Shown: in pieces, positions 17,592 through 25,544 of the stretch
Position numbering within the stretch: position 1 is the stretch's first letter
Layout of the letters: each line of letters starts with the position of its first letter
Source of the DNA: Gammaproteobacteria bacterium
GTDB lineage: Bacteria > Pseudomonadota > Gammaproteobacteria > PS1 > Pseudothioglobaceae
Assembly: GCA_008080915.1 (NCBI GenBank)
Contig: VMDI01000086.1
Span: 1 to 34,510 of the forward strand
Reading direction: 5' to 3'
Length of the DNA: 34,510 bases
Translations under genes and position numbers: made by a program
The notes under the pieces: model-generated
Seen by the model: the letters and a program-made list of their open reading frames with translations, nothing else
Databases searched by the model: none
What the model was told of the DNA's origin: nothing

Positions 17592-18098
17592 TTAATTTAA
17601 TATCTCTCTAAAGATATAGGGATTTATTTGCCATTCTCTATCCTTATTTGCATTGATAACTATGCATTTTGGACCATCGTAGTTTCTAATGGGACCAGAT
17701 GCTCCAGGATTGATAATCCAAGGTGTCTGATCTTTCTCGATGACTTGTTTGTGAGTATGACCATAGATCACAATATCGGCATCAGCATGCTCTTTTCGAA
17801 GTGATTCATGCGAGGGTTTTTCCCAGCCATGTCTGTGACCATGCTCTATGACAATTTTTTTATCATAAATCTCAAGATATTCGCAATCTGTAAATTGTTC
17901 CAAGTGAGCATCATTGTTTCCACGAACAGCAATGAGTTTTTCTTTAGGTTTGATCTTCTCGAGATTGAAATCATCAATAATATCACCAGCATGAATGACA
18001 ATATCACACTCATTCATCAAATCAATAATCTGCGGATTAATTGATCCATGTGAGTCGGAAAGTATGCCAATTTTTTTACCAATTACTTCATTTGTCAT
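17592..18098 (-). CDS. YfcE/MJ0936-family metallophosphoesterase
   Basis: A 168-residue calcineurin-like phosphoesterase. All metal-binding motifs are visible: DSH at residues 15-17, GD at 38-39, GNND at 60-63, HGH at 86-88 and GHTH at 113-116, followed by NPGASGP. Family members such as E. coli YfcE hydrolyse phosphodiesters in a Mn-dependent way, but the physiological substrate is generally unknown. It is cytoplasmic. It is probably transcribed separately from pfp, since the gap of about 70 bases carries a pfp promoter candidate. Confidence 0.88.
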   Translation of the reverse strand: MTNEVIGKKIGILSDSHGSINPQIIDLMNECDIVIHAGDIIDDFNLEKIKPKEKLIAVRGNNDAHLEQFTDCEYLEIYDKKIVIEHGHRHGWEKPSHESLRKEHADADIVIYGHTHKQVIEKDQTPWIINPGASGPIRNYDGPKCIVINANKDREWQINPYIFREILN

Positions 18099-18154
18099 GG
18101 TTAAAAATTTTATAGAAATTTTTTCTAATTTTTAGCAACAAATAAAAAAAATAG

Positions 18155-18183
18155 TTGGCATAATAATTTCGATTTCATATCAA
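18155..18183 (+). promoter_or_regulatory. Predicted promoter of the SCP2-like gene
   Basis: TTGGCA (18155-18160), a 17-base spacer and TATCAA (18178-18183) form a plausible sigma-70 promoter. The leader of about 60 bases includes the hairpin at 18202-18217. Confidence 0.4.
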
Positions 18184-18201
18184 CTTGAGGGGAAGTTAGT
18201 C

Positions 18202-18223
18202 ACTGACTAAAGTCAGTTTTTTT
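18202..18223 (+). promoter_or_regulatory. Leader hairpin with T run before the SCP2-like gene
   Basis: ACTGAC (18202-18207), loop TAAA, GTCAGT (18212-18217), then a T run to 18223 and a second T-rich tract up to AAGGAGAG. This is terminator-like but lies in a leader just upstream of a strong ribosome-binding site, so it may act as an attenuator or as a 5' stabilising structure. Confidence 0.5.
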
Positions 18224-18248
18224 ACTTTTTTTAAGGAGAGATATCAAA

Positions 18249-18653
18249 ATGGCAAAACTATTCTCAGATGAATGGATGAATCAATTAAAAGATGCTTGGA
18301 ACGCAGACGAAGACGTTAGAGGCAAACTATCTGAAATGGGTTTTTCAACAAATATCGCATGTGGTTTTAAAGGGGATGAAAATCCACTGGGTGTTTTTGT
18401 TGTAGAAAATGGCGAGTGTGTTCGTGCAGGCGATTATGATGGAACTGCAGTTGAATGGGACATGCGTGCTGATGAGAAAAACTGGATGAAGTGGATTGAA
18501 AAACCGCTTTCAATGGCATCTATGGGTTTGGCTGTGACCACTGGAAAATTGAAATTTGCCAAAGGTGATTTTGGTTCAATGATCAAAGACCCGAGACTTG
18601 CCGGCCCTTTCATTAAGAGTTTTGCATTGATGAGTCAAATTGGCGGTGAATAA
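18249..18653 (+). CDS. SCP2-like sterol/lipid-carrier domain protein
   Basis: A 134-residue soluble protein resembling the SCP-2 sterol-transfer fold: a hydrophilic N-terminal helix, a strand-rich centre with VEWDMRADEKNWMKW, then a GLAVTTGKLKFAKGDFGSM segment (compare the G-k-l-k-v-k-G-d motif of SCP2) and a C-terminal amphipathic helix. Bacterial members are thought to bind hydrophobic ligands, but function is usually unknown. The ribosome-binding site is strong (AAGGAGAG), and the gene is a single cistron closed by a strong terminator, suggesting high expression. The family call rests on the weak C-terminal motif and is moderate. Confidence 0.6.
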   Translation: MAKLFSDEWMNQLKDAWNADEDVRGKLSEMGFSTNIACGFKGDENPLGVFVVENGECVRAGDYDGTAVEWDMRADEKNWMKWIEKPLSMASMGLAVTTGKLKFAKGDFGSMIKDPRLAGPFIKSFALMSQIGGE

Positions 18654-18687
18654 AAAAATTTGGCCTGCTTAGCGGGCCATTTTTTTA
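18653..18687. terminator. Bidirectional rho-independent terminator
   Basis: TGGCCTGC (18661-18668) and GCGGGCCA (18672-18679) form an 8-bp stem with one G-U pair and a TTA loop. T runs flank it on both strands (18680-18686 on +, 18658-18652 on -), so it serves the SCP2-like gene and the convergent yrfG, whose stop codon lies in the T run. Confidence 0.95.
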
Positions 18688-19353
18688 TCTATTGAGGGGT
18701 AATACCTCCTTAAAATTCTCAATATTTTTAAAACCCTCAATTTTCTTTTTATCTACTTGAGAACTTGGTTTGCTAATTGCAATCACCTCTGCAATCCCAT
18801 ATTTCTTTGCGGATGAAAGGACTGAAAGCGAATCATCGAAGAACACACTTCTTGATTTTTCAAAATTAATTTCATTGGACATTGAATGCCAAAAGTCTTG
18901 ATCCTCTTTTGGATATTGGTAATCATGCGAAGAGACGATAAGATCAAAATACTGTTCAAGATTGGTCATCTCCATTTTAAGTTCTATGGTTTTTCGATGG
19001 GCATTAGTCACCAGGTAAGAGTTCTTATTATGTTTTTTAACTTCGATCAAGAAGTCTTCAACGTGAGGGTGTACCTGGATCATGTTTGAGATATCTCTCT
19101 TGTGTTTCATGATATCCATATCAAAAACATCTGACCAGTAATCGACGCAATACCAGTTTAATTTTCCTTGTTGTGCTTCGAGCATTGGAATCACTTTGAG
19201 CTTTGCCTCTTCATGAGAAATTTGATGCTGGCTGGCGTAAATCAAAGGAAGATGCTCAAGCCAAAAATGAAGATCATAATTGAGGTCTAGAAGCGTGCCA
19301 TCCATATCCAATAAGATGGTATCAATTTCTTCCCAGTCAATTAATGGATTCAT
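18685..19353 (-). CDS. yrfG: HAD-family GMP/IMP nucleotidase YrfG
   Basis: A 222-residue haloacid dehalogenase-like phosphatase. The nucleophile motif DMDGT is at residues 16-20 (Asp16 and Asp18), followed by LLDLNYD. LNWYCVDYWSD in the cap, LVTNAHRKT (motif II), YPKEDQDFW and VFFDDS (motif IV) match E. coli YrfG segment by segment. YrfG dephosphorylates GMP and IMP to nucleosides in the cytoplasm. It lies 6 bases downstream of cysS on the same strand, so the two form an operon ending at the bidirectional terminator. Confidence 0.92.
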   Translation of the reverse strand: MNPLIDWEEIDTILLDMDGTLLDLNYDLHFWLEHLPLIYASQHQISHEEAKLKVIPMLEAQQGKLNWYCVDYWSDVFDMDIMKHKRDISNMIQVHPHVEDFLIEVKKHNKNSYLVTNAHRKTIELKMEMTNLEQYFDLIVSSHDYQYPKEDQDFWHSMSNEINFEKSRSVFFDDSLSVLSSAKKYGIAEVIAISKPSSQVDKKKIEGFKNIENFKEVLPLNR

Positions 19354-19359
19354 ATTAAT

Positions 19360-20748
19360 TTATTTTCTTCTCCACGAAGTTCCCTCAGCACTGTCTTCAA
19401 GAATGATGCCATGGGCTTCTAACTCATTCCTTATTTGATCAGAGAGTGCAAAGTCTTTTTCAGATCTAGCAAGATTTCTATCTTTGATTTTTTGATCAAT
19501 TTCTTCATCTGATAATTGAACACCTTGCTTCAGAAAATCTTCCGGATTGTTTTGCAGAATACCAAGATATCCACCCAATCTAACAAGTAGTCCAGAGAGG
19601 GCAGATGCAAAATCAATATCTTTCTCTTTCTCTAGATTAATCTGCTTGGAAATTTCAAACAAGATACTTATCGCTATAGGAGTATTAAAGTCATCATCAA
19701 GCGCTGCATCAAATCTTTGTTCATAATCCAACCTTTGTGAAATCTCATCGGTACTAGCAGTACTTGATTTCAAACCTCTAATCGAGGTATAAAGTTTGGT
19801 TATCGCATTCTTAGCATTGTCTAGATTGGCATCGGAAAAGTTAAGTGGTGAGCGATAATGACTGGATAAGATAAAGTATCGTAATGTTTCTCCATCATAT
19901 GACTCAAGCACTTCACGAATAGTGAAAAAATTTCCCAAAGATTTGGACATCTTCTCTTCATTCACATTAACAAAGCCAACATGCATCCAGGTATTCACAA
20001 ACTTACAATCATGTGCTCCTTCAGATTGAGCAATTTCATTTTCATGATGTGGAAATGAGAGATCCATGCCTCCACCATGAATATCAAAGTGATTGCCTAA
20101 GTGGTTGGATGACATCGCGGAACATTCAATATGCCATCCTGGTCTACCATCACCCCAAGGTGATTCCCAGCTTGGCTCTTCTGGCTTAGCCATTTTCCAA
20201 AGTACAAAATCAAGAGGGTCGTCTTTATCATCCTCGACATCTACTCTAGCACCCGCTTCAAGATCATCCAGATTCTTCCCTGAGAGTTTGCCGTAGTTGG
20301 GAAATTTTCTGACTGAGTAGTAGACATCCCCGCTTTTTCCTTGGTAGGCAATTCCTTTTTCAACCAATGTTTCGATCATGTAAAAAATCTCATTCATTGA
20401 CTCGGTAGCTCTGGGCTCAATATCCGGTGGCAAAATTCCTAAAGCTTTCTCATCTTCGTGCATCGCTTCGATAAAGCGATTTGTTAATTGATCGATACTC
20501 TCTCCATTCTCAATCGCCCTTTTGATAATCTTGTCGTCAATGTCAGTGATGTTTCTCACATAGGTGACTTTTGGAAATTGCCTTCTAAGATGTCGGGTAA
20601 TGATATCGAACATCACCAAAACTCTTGCATGCCCCATGTGGCAAAAATCATAAACCGTCATTCCACAAACATAGATTCCTACATGTTCAGAATTGATTGG
20701 GGAAAAGGGTTCTTTTGTCTTACTGAGAGTATTGAAGATCTGAAGCAT
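19360..20748 (-). CDS. cysS: Cysteinyl-tRNA synthetase
   Basis: Charges tRNA-Cys in the cytoplasm. The 462 residues match the E. coli enzyme (461). The HIGH motif is HMGH at 37-40 and KMSKS is at 266-270. Zinc ligands are visible as Cys28, Cys209 (in GWHIECS) and the HHENE segment at 234-238. DALIA-type anticodon-binding helices and an [12 protein letters not shown] tail end the protein. It diverges from the rubredoxin gene at 20832 across an 83-base gap and is followed by yrfG. Confidence 0.97.
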   Translation of the reverse strand: MLQIFNTLSKTKEPFSPINSEHVGIYVCGMTVYDFCHMGHARVLVMFDIITRHLRRQFPKVTYVRNITDIDDKIIKRAIENGESIDQLTNRFIEAMHEDEKALGILPPDIEPRATESMNEIFYMIETLVEKGIAYQGKSGDVYYSVRKFPNYGKLSGKNLDDLEAGARVDVEDDKDDPLDFVLWKMAKPEEPSWESPWGDGRPGWHIECSAMSSNHLGNHFDIHGGGMDLSFPHHENEIAQSEGAHDCKFVNTWMHVGFVNVNEEKMSKSLGNFFTIREVLESYDGETLRYFILSSHYRSPLNFSDANLDNAKNAITKLYTSIRGLKSSTASTDEISQRLDYEQRFDAALDDDFNTPIAISILFEISKQINLEKEKDIDFASALSGLLVRLGGYLGILQNNPEDFLKQGVQLSDEEIDQKIKDRNLARSEKDFALSDQIRNELEAHGIILEDSAEGTSWRRK

Positions 20749-20777
20749 ATGGCTATTTTACCCATATTTTTTAATGG

Positions 20778-20804
20778 TTGATTTTGATACCTCGATTGTA
20801 TAAT
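20778..20804 (+). promoter_or_regulatory. Predicted promoter of the rubredoxin-leuB operon
   Basis: A perfect TATAAT (20799-20804) is preceded by TTGATT (20778-20783) at a short 15-base spacing. Transcription would start near 20811, about 20 bases before the rubredoxin ATG. Confidence 0.4.
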
Positions 20805-20831
20805 GACGATTCATTTTGATTTTATGTTTAC

Positions 20832-21005
20832 ATGAGTTATAAAAAATACCGTTGCATAGTTTGTGACTGGATTTACGATGAGTTAGAAGGGTCTCCTGAC
20901 GATGGGATTGCTCCTAAGACTAAGTGGGAAGATGTTCCAGAAGACTGGGTCTGTCCTCACTGCGGATCGACTAAAGATGAATTTGAAATGATTGAGATTG
21001 AATAA
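20832..21005 (+). CDS. Rubredoxin (57 aa)
   Basis: A small iron electron carrier. The 57 residues begin [17 protein letters not shown]. Two CxxC pairs, Cys8/Cys11 and Cys41/Cys44 (CPHCG), would bind one iron in a Cys4 site, and DWVCPHC is a rubredoxin hallmark. The usual Gly after the first pair is Asp12 here. There is no signal peptide, so it is cytoplasmic. No clear Shine-Dalgarno is seen. It ends 13 bases before leuB and is probably the first gene of a four-gene operon with leuB, a glutaredoxin and a DUF3050 protein. The redox partner is not evident from sequence. Confidence 0.93.
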   Translation: MSYKKYRCIVCDWIYDELEGSPDDGIAPKTKWEDVPEDWVCPHCGSTKDEFEMIEIE

Positions 21006-21018
21006 TACAGGTACAAAT

Positions 21019-22092
21019 ATGTCTAAAGTTTTAATTCTTCCAGGTGATGGAATTGGCAAAGAAATAGTAGCTCAAGCACTTAAGGTGATTGATTATTTGA
21101 ATGAAAATCACAATCTAGGTATGGAGTTGATCCATGGCTTAGTTGGAGGTTCGGCTTACGATGAGACAGGATCGCCTCTTCCACAAGAAACTCTAGACGC
21201 AGCACATAACTGTGATTCTATTCTTCTTGGTGCAGTGGGTGGCTATGAATGGGAATCACTCCCAAGGGACTTAAGACCAGAAAGGGGTTTATTGGGATTA
21301 AGATCAGAGCTAGATCTTTTTTCAAACCTAAGACCTGCTATTTTGTATCCTCAACTTGCAAGCGCGTCAACCCTTAGAGAGGAGATTGTCTCCGGACTTG
21401 ATTTGATGATCGTTAGAGAATTAGTTGCAGGTATTTATTTTGGTCAGCCACGTGGCGTCGAAGAAAGGAATGGTGAGAAATTTGGGTTTAATACGGCAAC
21501 TTATTCAGAATCTCAAATTGAAAGAATTGGGCACAGTGCATTTCAAATTGCTCAAAAAAGAAATAAACGGGTCTGCTCTGTTGATAAGGCAAACGTTCTC
21601 GAGGTTTGTGAATTATGGCGTGATACGATGGAGAGAGTTGGTAAAAATTACCCAGATGTTGAATTAAGTCACATGTATGTCGATAATGCTGCCATGCAGT
21701 TGGTCAGACAGCCAAAGCAATTTGATGTCATGGTAACTTCTAACCTGTTCGGAGATGTTTTGTCAGATTGTGCTGCTATGCTAACCGGTTCAATCGGCAT
21801 GTTGCCATCCGCCTCATTAAACAAAGACAATGTTGGAATGTATGAACCAATTCATGGTTCCGCTCCTGATATTGCGGGACAAGATATTGCGAATCCACTG
21901 GCCACAATTTTATCTGTCTCAATGATGCTTCGTTATTCTCTTAATCAATCAGACCTTGCAGATAAGATTGATCAGAGTATTGTCAAAGTGCTTGATCAAG
22001 GATATAGAACAAGAGATATAGCTTCCGATGGGGATAATATTATCGGAACTAATGAGATGGGTGATAGGGTTGTTGAGGCACTGAAGGGGTAA
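21019..22092 (+). CDS. leuB: 3-Isopropylmalate dehydrogenase
   Basis: Third step of leucine synthesis: NAD-dependent oxidative decarboxylation of 3-isopropylmalate. The ATG at 21019 gives 357 residues beginning [17 protein letters not shown]; the open frame upstream overlaps rubredoxin and is not used. Visible landmarks are [14 protein letters not shown], the substrate-binding [40 protein letters not shown] with the catalytic Lys, [18 protein letters not shown] with the metal-binding Asp residues, and [12 protein letters not shown] for NAD. leuA, leuC and leuD are not in the window, so leuB has been separated from the usual leuCDB cluster. Confidence 0.96.
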   Translation: MSKVLILPGDGIGKEIVAQALKVIDYLNENHNLGMELIHGLVGGSAYDETGSPLPQETLDAAHNCDSILLGAVGGYEWESLPRDLRPERGLLGLRSELDLFSNLRPAILYPQLASASTLREEIVSGLDLMIVRELVAGIYFGQPRGVEERNGEKFGFNTATYSESQIERIGHSAFQIAQKRNKRVCSVDKANVLEVCELWRDTMERVGKNYPDVELSHMYVDNAAMQLVRQPKQFDVMVTSNLFGDVLSDCAAMLTGSIGMLPSASLNKDNVGMYEPIHGSAPDIAGQDIANPLATILSVSMMLRYSLNQSDLADKIDQSIVKVLDQGYRTRDIASDGDNIIGTNEMGDRVVEALKG

Positions 22093-22094
22093 CT

Positions 22095-22334
22095 ATGGAT
22101 ATTATTATATACTCCACGAACACTTGCCCTATTTGCACTAAAACTAAGGAGTTATTAACAAAATGGAATCTTCCATTTGTGCAAAAAATGATTGACGAAG
22201 ATCGCTCACTATTGGCAGAATTTTCAAAAGTGACCAATGGAGCTAGAACGGTTCCTCAGATTACGATAGATGGAAAACATATTGGCGGCTTTAATGAGCT
22301 TACCGAACTTCACATGGATGGTTTTTTCGACTAA
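22095..22334 (+). CDS. Glutaredoxin (GrxC-type, 79 aa)
   Basis: A small thiol-disulfide oxidoreductase. The active site is CPIC at residues 11-14, in place of the common CPYC. The TVPQI cis-proline segment and IGGFNEL glutathione-binding end are intact. It reduces disulfides or glutathione-mixed disulfides in the cytoplasm. It starts 2 bases after leuB and ends 2 bases before the DUF3050 gene, so it is translationally linked to both. Confidence 0.9.
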   Translation: MDIIIYSTNTCPICTKTKELLTKWNLPFVQKMIDEDRSLLAEFSKVTNGARTVPQITIDGKHIGGFNELTELHMDGFFD

Positions 22335-22336
22335 AT

Positions 22337-23107
22337 ATGTCCAGAAAAGAGATTTCCTCAAAAGAGATATCCAGTTACCTTGATTCCTTGAACTCGCATC
22401 CGGTATATGAGTCAATTAAAACTCTTGAAGATCTGCAAGTTTTTATGGAGCATCATATTTATTCTGTCTGGGATTTTATGTCACTCATTAAATATTTACA
22501 GGGGGTAGTTGCTCCAACTAATCATCCGTGGACCCCAAGAGGTGATGGTGACGTAAGAAGGTTTATCAATGAATTAGTCCTAGAAGAAGAGTGTGACGAA
22601 CTTCCAGGAACAGAACATTTTATCAGCCACTTCGAGTTATACCAAATGGCTATGAAAGAGGTTGGTGCATCCACATCTGGCATAGAAAAATTTATATTCG
22701 CTCTTGAATCAGAAAAGGTTGAAGATGCCTTAGAAAATGAATTCGTTCCCAAGCCTTCAAGAGAGTTTTCGAAACTTAACTTCAAGTTTATCAATGATTT
22801 CAAGCCGCATCTAGTGGCTAGCTCACTTGCCTTAGGAAGAGAGCATGTAATACCTGGGATGTTTCGATCGATTTTATCTAGAATTAATGTCAGTGAAAAA
22901 CAAGCGCCTATTTTTCATTACTACCTAAACAGACATGTGCATCTTGATGAAGATTTTCATGCTCCTTTATCCTTAAGACTTCTCAACGGTCTTTGTCAGA
23001 CTGATGCCGAGGTTGATGAGGCTATTGAAGTTGCAAAAGCAAGTATTGAGGCCAGACTTAGATTTTGGGATGGGGTTAAAGTAGCAATTGAAACAGCAAG
23101 AAATTAG
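22337..23107 (+). CDS. DUF3050 family protein, heme-oxygenase-like fold
   Basis: A 256-residue cytoplasmic protein that I recognise as DUF3050 from HPVYESIKTLEDLQVFMEHHIYSVWDFMSLIKYLQ near residues 21-54 and the HYYLNRHVHLDEDFHAP segment near 194-210. The fold is mostly alpha-helical, and the family is related to heme-oxygenase-like di-metal oxidases. Conserved Glu/His residues in those two segments (Glu38/His39-His40, and the H-x-D-x3-H-like cluster) could hold a metal pair, but the reaction is unknown. It follows the glutaredoxin gene by 2 bases and shares the operon with rubredoxin, a plausible electron donor. Its stop codon overlaps that of the convergent gene by 4 bases. Confidence 0.8.
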   Translation: MSRKEISSKEISSYLDSLNSHPVYESIKTLEDLQVFMEHHIYSVWDFMSLIKYLQGVVAPTNHPWTPRGDGDVRRFINELVLEEECDELPGTEHFISHFELYQMAMKEVGASTSGIEKFIFALESEKVEDALENEFVPKPSREFSKLNFKFINDFKPHLVASSLALGREHVIPGMFRSILSRINVSEKQAPIFHYYLNRHVHLDEDFHAPLSLRLLNGLCQTDAEVDEAIEVAKASIEARLRFWDGVKVAIETARN

Positions 23108-24045
23108 AAATCTCTTGCCTCAATTTCCATCATTAATTTATTAAGATGTTTTCCATAACTATCTTCATAGCCAGACCAGGAATGGTAATTTGTTAACTTC
23201 TTATTAACATCAGGTTTGATTTCAAAGTCTGCCTTTCCATCATCATAGGCTTTCTTGGCCTCATTCATGATGATTTGGAAATAATCTAGGTAAGGTTTTA
23301 CTGCAGAGTTTGCAGTACCAGATGGCCCATGACCAGGGATGTAGTGATTCATGCCTAGATCAATCGCATATTTTAACGAAGCCATATTTTTATGAATATC
23401 TGCCGGAGCTCTTGCTAGTCGATTATTGAATAGGTTATCACCCATAAAAATAGTCTTACTACCGACATGTTCGATCATTAGATCTGAATCCGAGTGACCC
23501 AAGTCATTCGGAATGTGAGCTCTAAAAATTTCACCATCTATATTGATTTCTGTCAGGTGAGAGAGGCCATCGGTAGGAGGAACTGTTTTGGTGCCCTTAG
23601 TGGCATAGTTTGTCATCACTTCCATGATCTCAATCCAATTCTGTCCCTCATCTCTGGCTTGTTGCAGCATTTTCTCATGAGAGTAAATTTTGATATTTGG
23701 GTAGTTCTCCTGGATGCCTTCATTTCCTAACCAGTGGTCTCCGTGGTTGTGGGTATTAATAATCGCCAAGATAGGTTTGTCGGTTATCTTTCTTATTTCA
23801 TTAAATACTTTTCTTCCAATATTAGAAGAGGCTCCTGGGTCAACAACAATAGCACCATTTTTTGCTAAGATAAGTCCAGGATTATTCATGAATCCTTCAT
23901 TATCTTTACTAGGATCCGCTTGAGGTCCGTGGATGACATAAACTTGATCATTGAGTTTTTCAAATTGATATTCCTTGCCTTGAATTTGCCAAGCATAGGA
24001 ATAACTAGCAGAAAGAACTAGTAAAAATGAGATGAGGTTTTTCAT
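23104..24045 (-). CDS. Periplasmic metallo-beta-lactamase-fold hydrolase
   Basis: A 313-residue exported MBL-fold protein. The signal peptide MKNLISFLLVLSASYSYA would be cleaved before Trp19. The zinc motif HNHGDH lies at 99-104, followed by a GHSDSD histidine, a GDN aspartate and a PGHG histidine, so both metal sites look complete. The sequence resembles the SoxH/quinoprotein-associated branch (ANPGLILAKNG-like and VVDPGASSNIG segments) more than true antibiotic-degrading enzymes. The substrate is unknown; thiol esters or glutathione conjugates are typical for relatives. It diverges from nudE and converges on the DUF3050 gene, with no terminator between them. Confidence 0.85.
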   Translation of the reverse strand: MKNLISFLLVLSASYSYAWQIQGKEYQFEKLNDQVYVIHGPQADPSKDNEGFMNNPGLILAKNGAIVVDPGASSNIGRKVFNEIRKITDKPILAIINTHNHGDHWLGNEGIQENYPNIKIYSHEKMLQQARDEGQNWIEIMEVMTNYATKGTKTVPPTDGLSHLTEINIDGEIFRAHIPNDLGHSDSDLMIEHVGSKTIFMGDNLFNNRLARAPADIHKNMASLKYAIDLGMNHYIPGHGPSGTANSAVKPYLDYFQIIMNEAKKAYDDGKADFEIKPDVNKKLTNYHSWSGYEDSYGKHLNKLMMEIEARDF

Positions 24046-24130
24046 GACAATTTTTTGTTAATTAAAAACTTTAGTTTACAACTATTTCAAATTGAATACA
24101 CAAGAAACTATTAGGTGTTATTATTCATTT

Positions 24131-24691
24131 ATGCGGAAAAAGCCTGAGATTACCAAACTAGAGACCATTGCTTCAACGCGAGTTTTTAATATAGAACGCA
24201 TGGACCTGAAGTTCTCAAATGGAGAAGAGAGACAATATGAACGTTTACGACCGCCACGAAGTGATGGTGCAGTTCTAGTCATCCCGATGCTCGATGAAGA
24301 CACCGTATTAATGATTTATGAATATTCTGGCGGCACTGACCGTTACGAACTTGGCTTAACAAAAGGAAAGATTGATAAAGGAGAAACACCGCTTGAAGCA
24401 GCCAATAGAGAGCTTCAAGAAGAAATTGGATATGCTGCTAATAAGTTAACTTTCTTAAAAACCATCACTCTTGCTCCGGGGTATCAGGCCAATAAAACGC
24501 ATATTGTTCTTGCAGAAGACTTATATGAGTCTTCAGTTGATAGTGGGGATGAGCCAGAACCTTTAGAGGTTGTAAAGTGTAAATTATCCGAGCTAGATGA
24601 TCTGGTTTATCATGAAGATTTAACAGAGGCAAGAAGTATCGCTGCGCTATACATGGCGAAAGATATTATTGATCAGCAAATTAGTGATTGA
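24131..24691 (+). CDS. nudE: ADP compounds hydrolase NudE (Nudix)
   Basis: Hydrolyses ADP-ribose, NADH and Ap3A-type compounds. From the ATG at 24131 the protein has 186 residues, the same as E. coli NudE, and aligns from KLETIASTRVFNIERMDLKFSNG onward; the frame is open to a TTG at 24092 but that adds an unlike N terminus. The Nudix box is complete: Gly79, Glu85, Arg93-Glu94, Glu97-Glu98 and Gly100. LAPGYQANKTHIVLAEDLY also matches NudE. Its last 23 bases overlap aat. No good Shine-Dalgarno is seen near either start. Confidence 0.92.
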   Translation: MRKKPEITKLETIASTRVFNIERMDLKFSNGEERQYERLRPPRSDGAVLVIPMLDEDTVLMIYEYSGGTDRYELGLTKGKIDKGETPLEAANRELQEEIGYAANKLTFLKTITLAPGYQANKTHIVLAEDLYESSVDSGDEPEPLEVVKCKLSELDDLVYHEDLTEARSIAALYMAKDIIDQQISD

Positions 24692-25343
24692 TATTCCAGA
24701 GAATTTTATTCTCAAAAATGATAATACCCCGTTTCCAGATGTCGCCAAGGCTTTGCTTGAGCCAAACGGTTTGGTGGCTGTTGGTGGCAGGTTAACAAGC
24801 GAAAGACTAATTAAAGCTTATTCACTCGGTATCTTTCCATGGTTCAATGAGGATGAGCCAACTCTTTGGTATTCTCCTGACCCTAGGATGATTTTGAATC
24901 GCCGGCTTTTCCACACTTCTAAGAATTTACATAAACTGATCAACTCCAATAAATTTGAGGTCAGGGTTAACACCAATTTCAATGAGGTCATCAACCACTG
25001 CAGAAGTATTCAAAGGAAAGATCAAAATGGCACGTGGATTAATTCTGAGATGCTGGTAGCTTATAAGGAACTAAATAAACTTGGGATATGTCAGTCAATT
25101 GAGACTTATGAAAATAATCAACTCATTGGAGGACTATACGGTATCTCCATGGGCAAAGTTTTTTTTGGGGAGTCCATGTTTTCAATCAAGAACAATGCTT
25201 CAAAAGTTGCTTTAGAGTTTTTAGTCAATCAAATGGATTTTGAATTGATCGACTGTCAGGTTGAGAATGAACACCTGAAGTCATTAGGGGCTCAGAATAT
25301 ACCTAGAGAAGTGTTCATCAATTTGCTAAGTGAATTATTGTAA
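24669..25343 (+). CDS. aat: Leucyl/phenylalanyl-tRNA-protein transferase
   Basis: Adds Leu or Phe to the N terminus of proteins with Arg or Lys first, marking them for ClpS/ClpAP degradation (N-end rule). The 224-residue form contains FPDVAKALLEPNGLVAVGGRLTSERLIKAY, GIFPWF, LWYSPDPRMIL, the GTWI segment, and GGLYGISMGKVFFGESMFS, all typical of Aat. The start is uncertain: TTG at 24669, or GTG at 24684, both inside nudE; the gene is translationally coupled to it either way. Confidence 0.93.
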   Translation: MISKLVIDIPENFILKNDNTPFPDVAKALLEPNGLVAVGGRLTSERLIKAYSLGIFPWFNEDEPTLWYSPDPRMILNRRLFHTSKNLHKLINSNKFEVRVNTNFNEVINHCRSIQRKDQNGTWINSEMLVAYKELNKLGICQSIETYENNQLIGGLYGISMGKVFFGESMFSIKNNASKVALEFLVNQMDFELIDCQVENEHLKSLGAQNIPREVFINLLSELL

Positions 25344-25376
25344 AATCGTCTCTATTCAAATTAAAAAGGAAATTAG

Positions 25377-25541
25377 ATGAATAACTTTTTAAAATTATCA
25401 AGCGTTTTAGTTTTTGCTTTTTTTCTCGGTGCTTGTGGAAGAATGGGTGAGCTAGAGCCTGTTAAACAAGACACAACTTCAAGTGTTGCGACTAAATCTG
25501 TAGCCCCTGAAGAAGAAATTATGCCGTCAAGATCAAAGTAA
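25377..25541 (+). CDS. lptM: LptM-type small lipoprotein (54 aa)
   Basis: A 54-residue lipoprotein. The signal peptide MNNFLKLSSVLVFAFFLGAC has the lipobox LGAC, with lipid attachment at Cys20. The first mature residues CGRMGEL follow the C-G-x-x-G-x-L pattern of LptM (YifL), which in E. coli assists assembly of the LptD/LptE outer-membrane translocon. The tail is short and polar. Adjacency to lysA, 3 bases downstream, is the usual gammaproteobacterial context. AAAGGA lies 6 bases before the ATG. Confidence 0.85.
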   Translation: MNNFLKLSSVLVFAFFLGACGRMGELEPVKQDTTSSVATKSVAPEEEIMPSRSK

Positions 25542-25544
25542 TCT

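Noticed and set aside
20488..20781. Plus-strand open frame of 97 codons opposite the start of cysS
   Set aside because: It is antisense to conserved cysS motifs, including HMGH, and crosses the divergent promoter region.
20992..21018. Upstream TTG start for leuB
   Set aside because: It lies inside the rubredoxin gene, and the family N terminus ([13 protein letters not shown]) begins at 21019.
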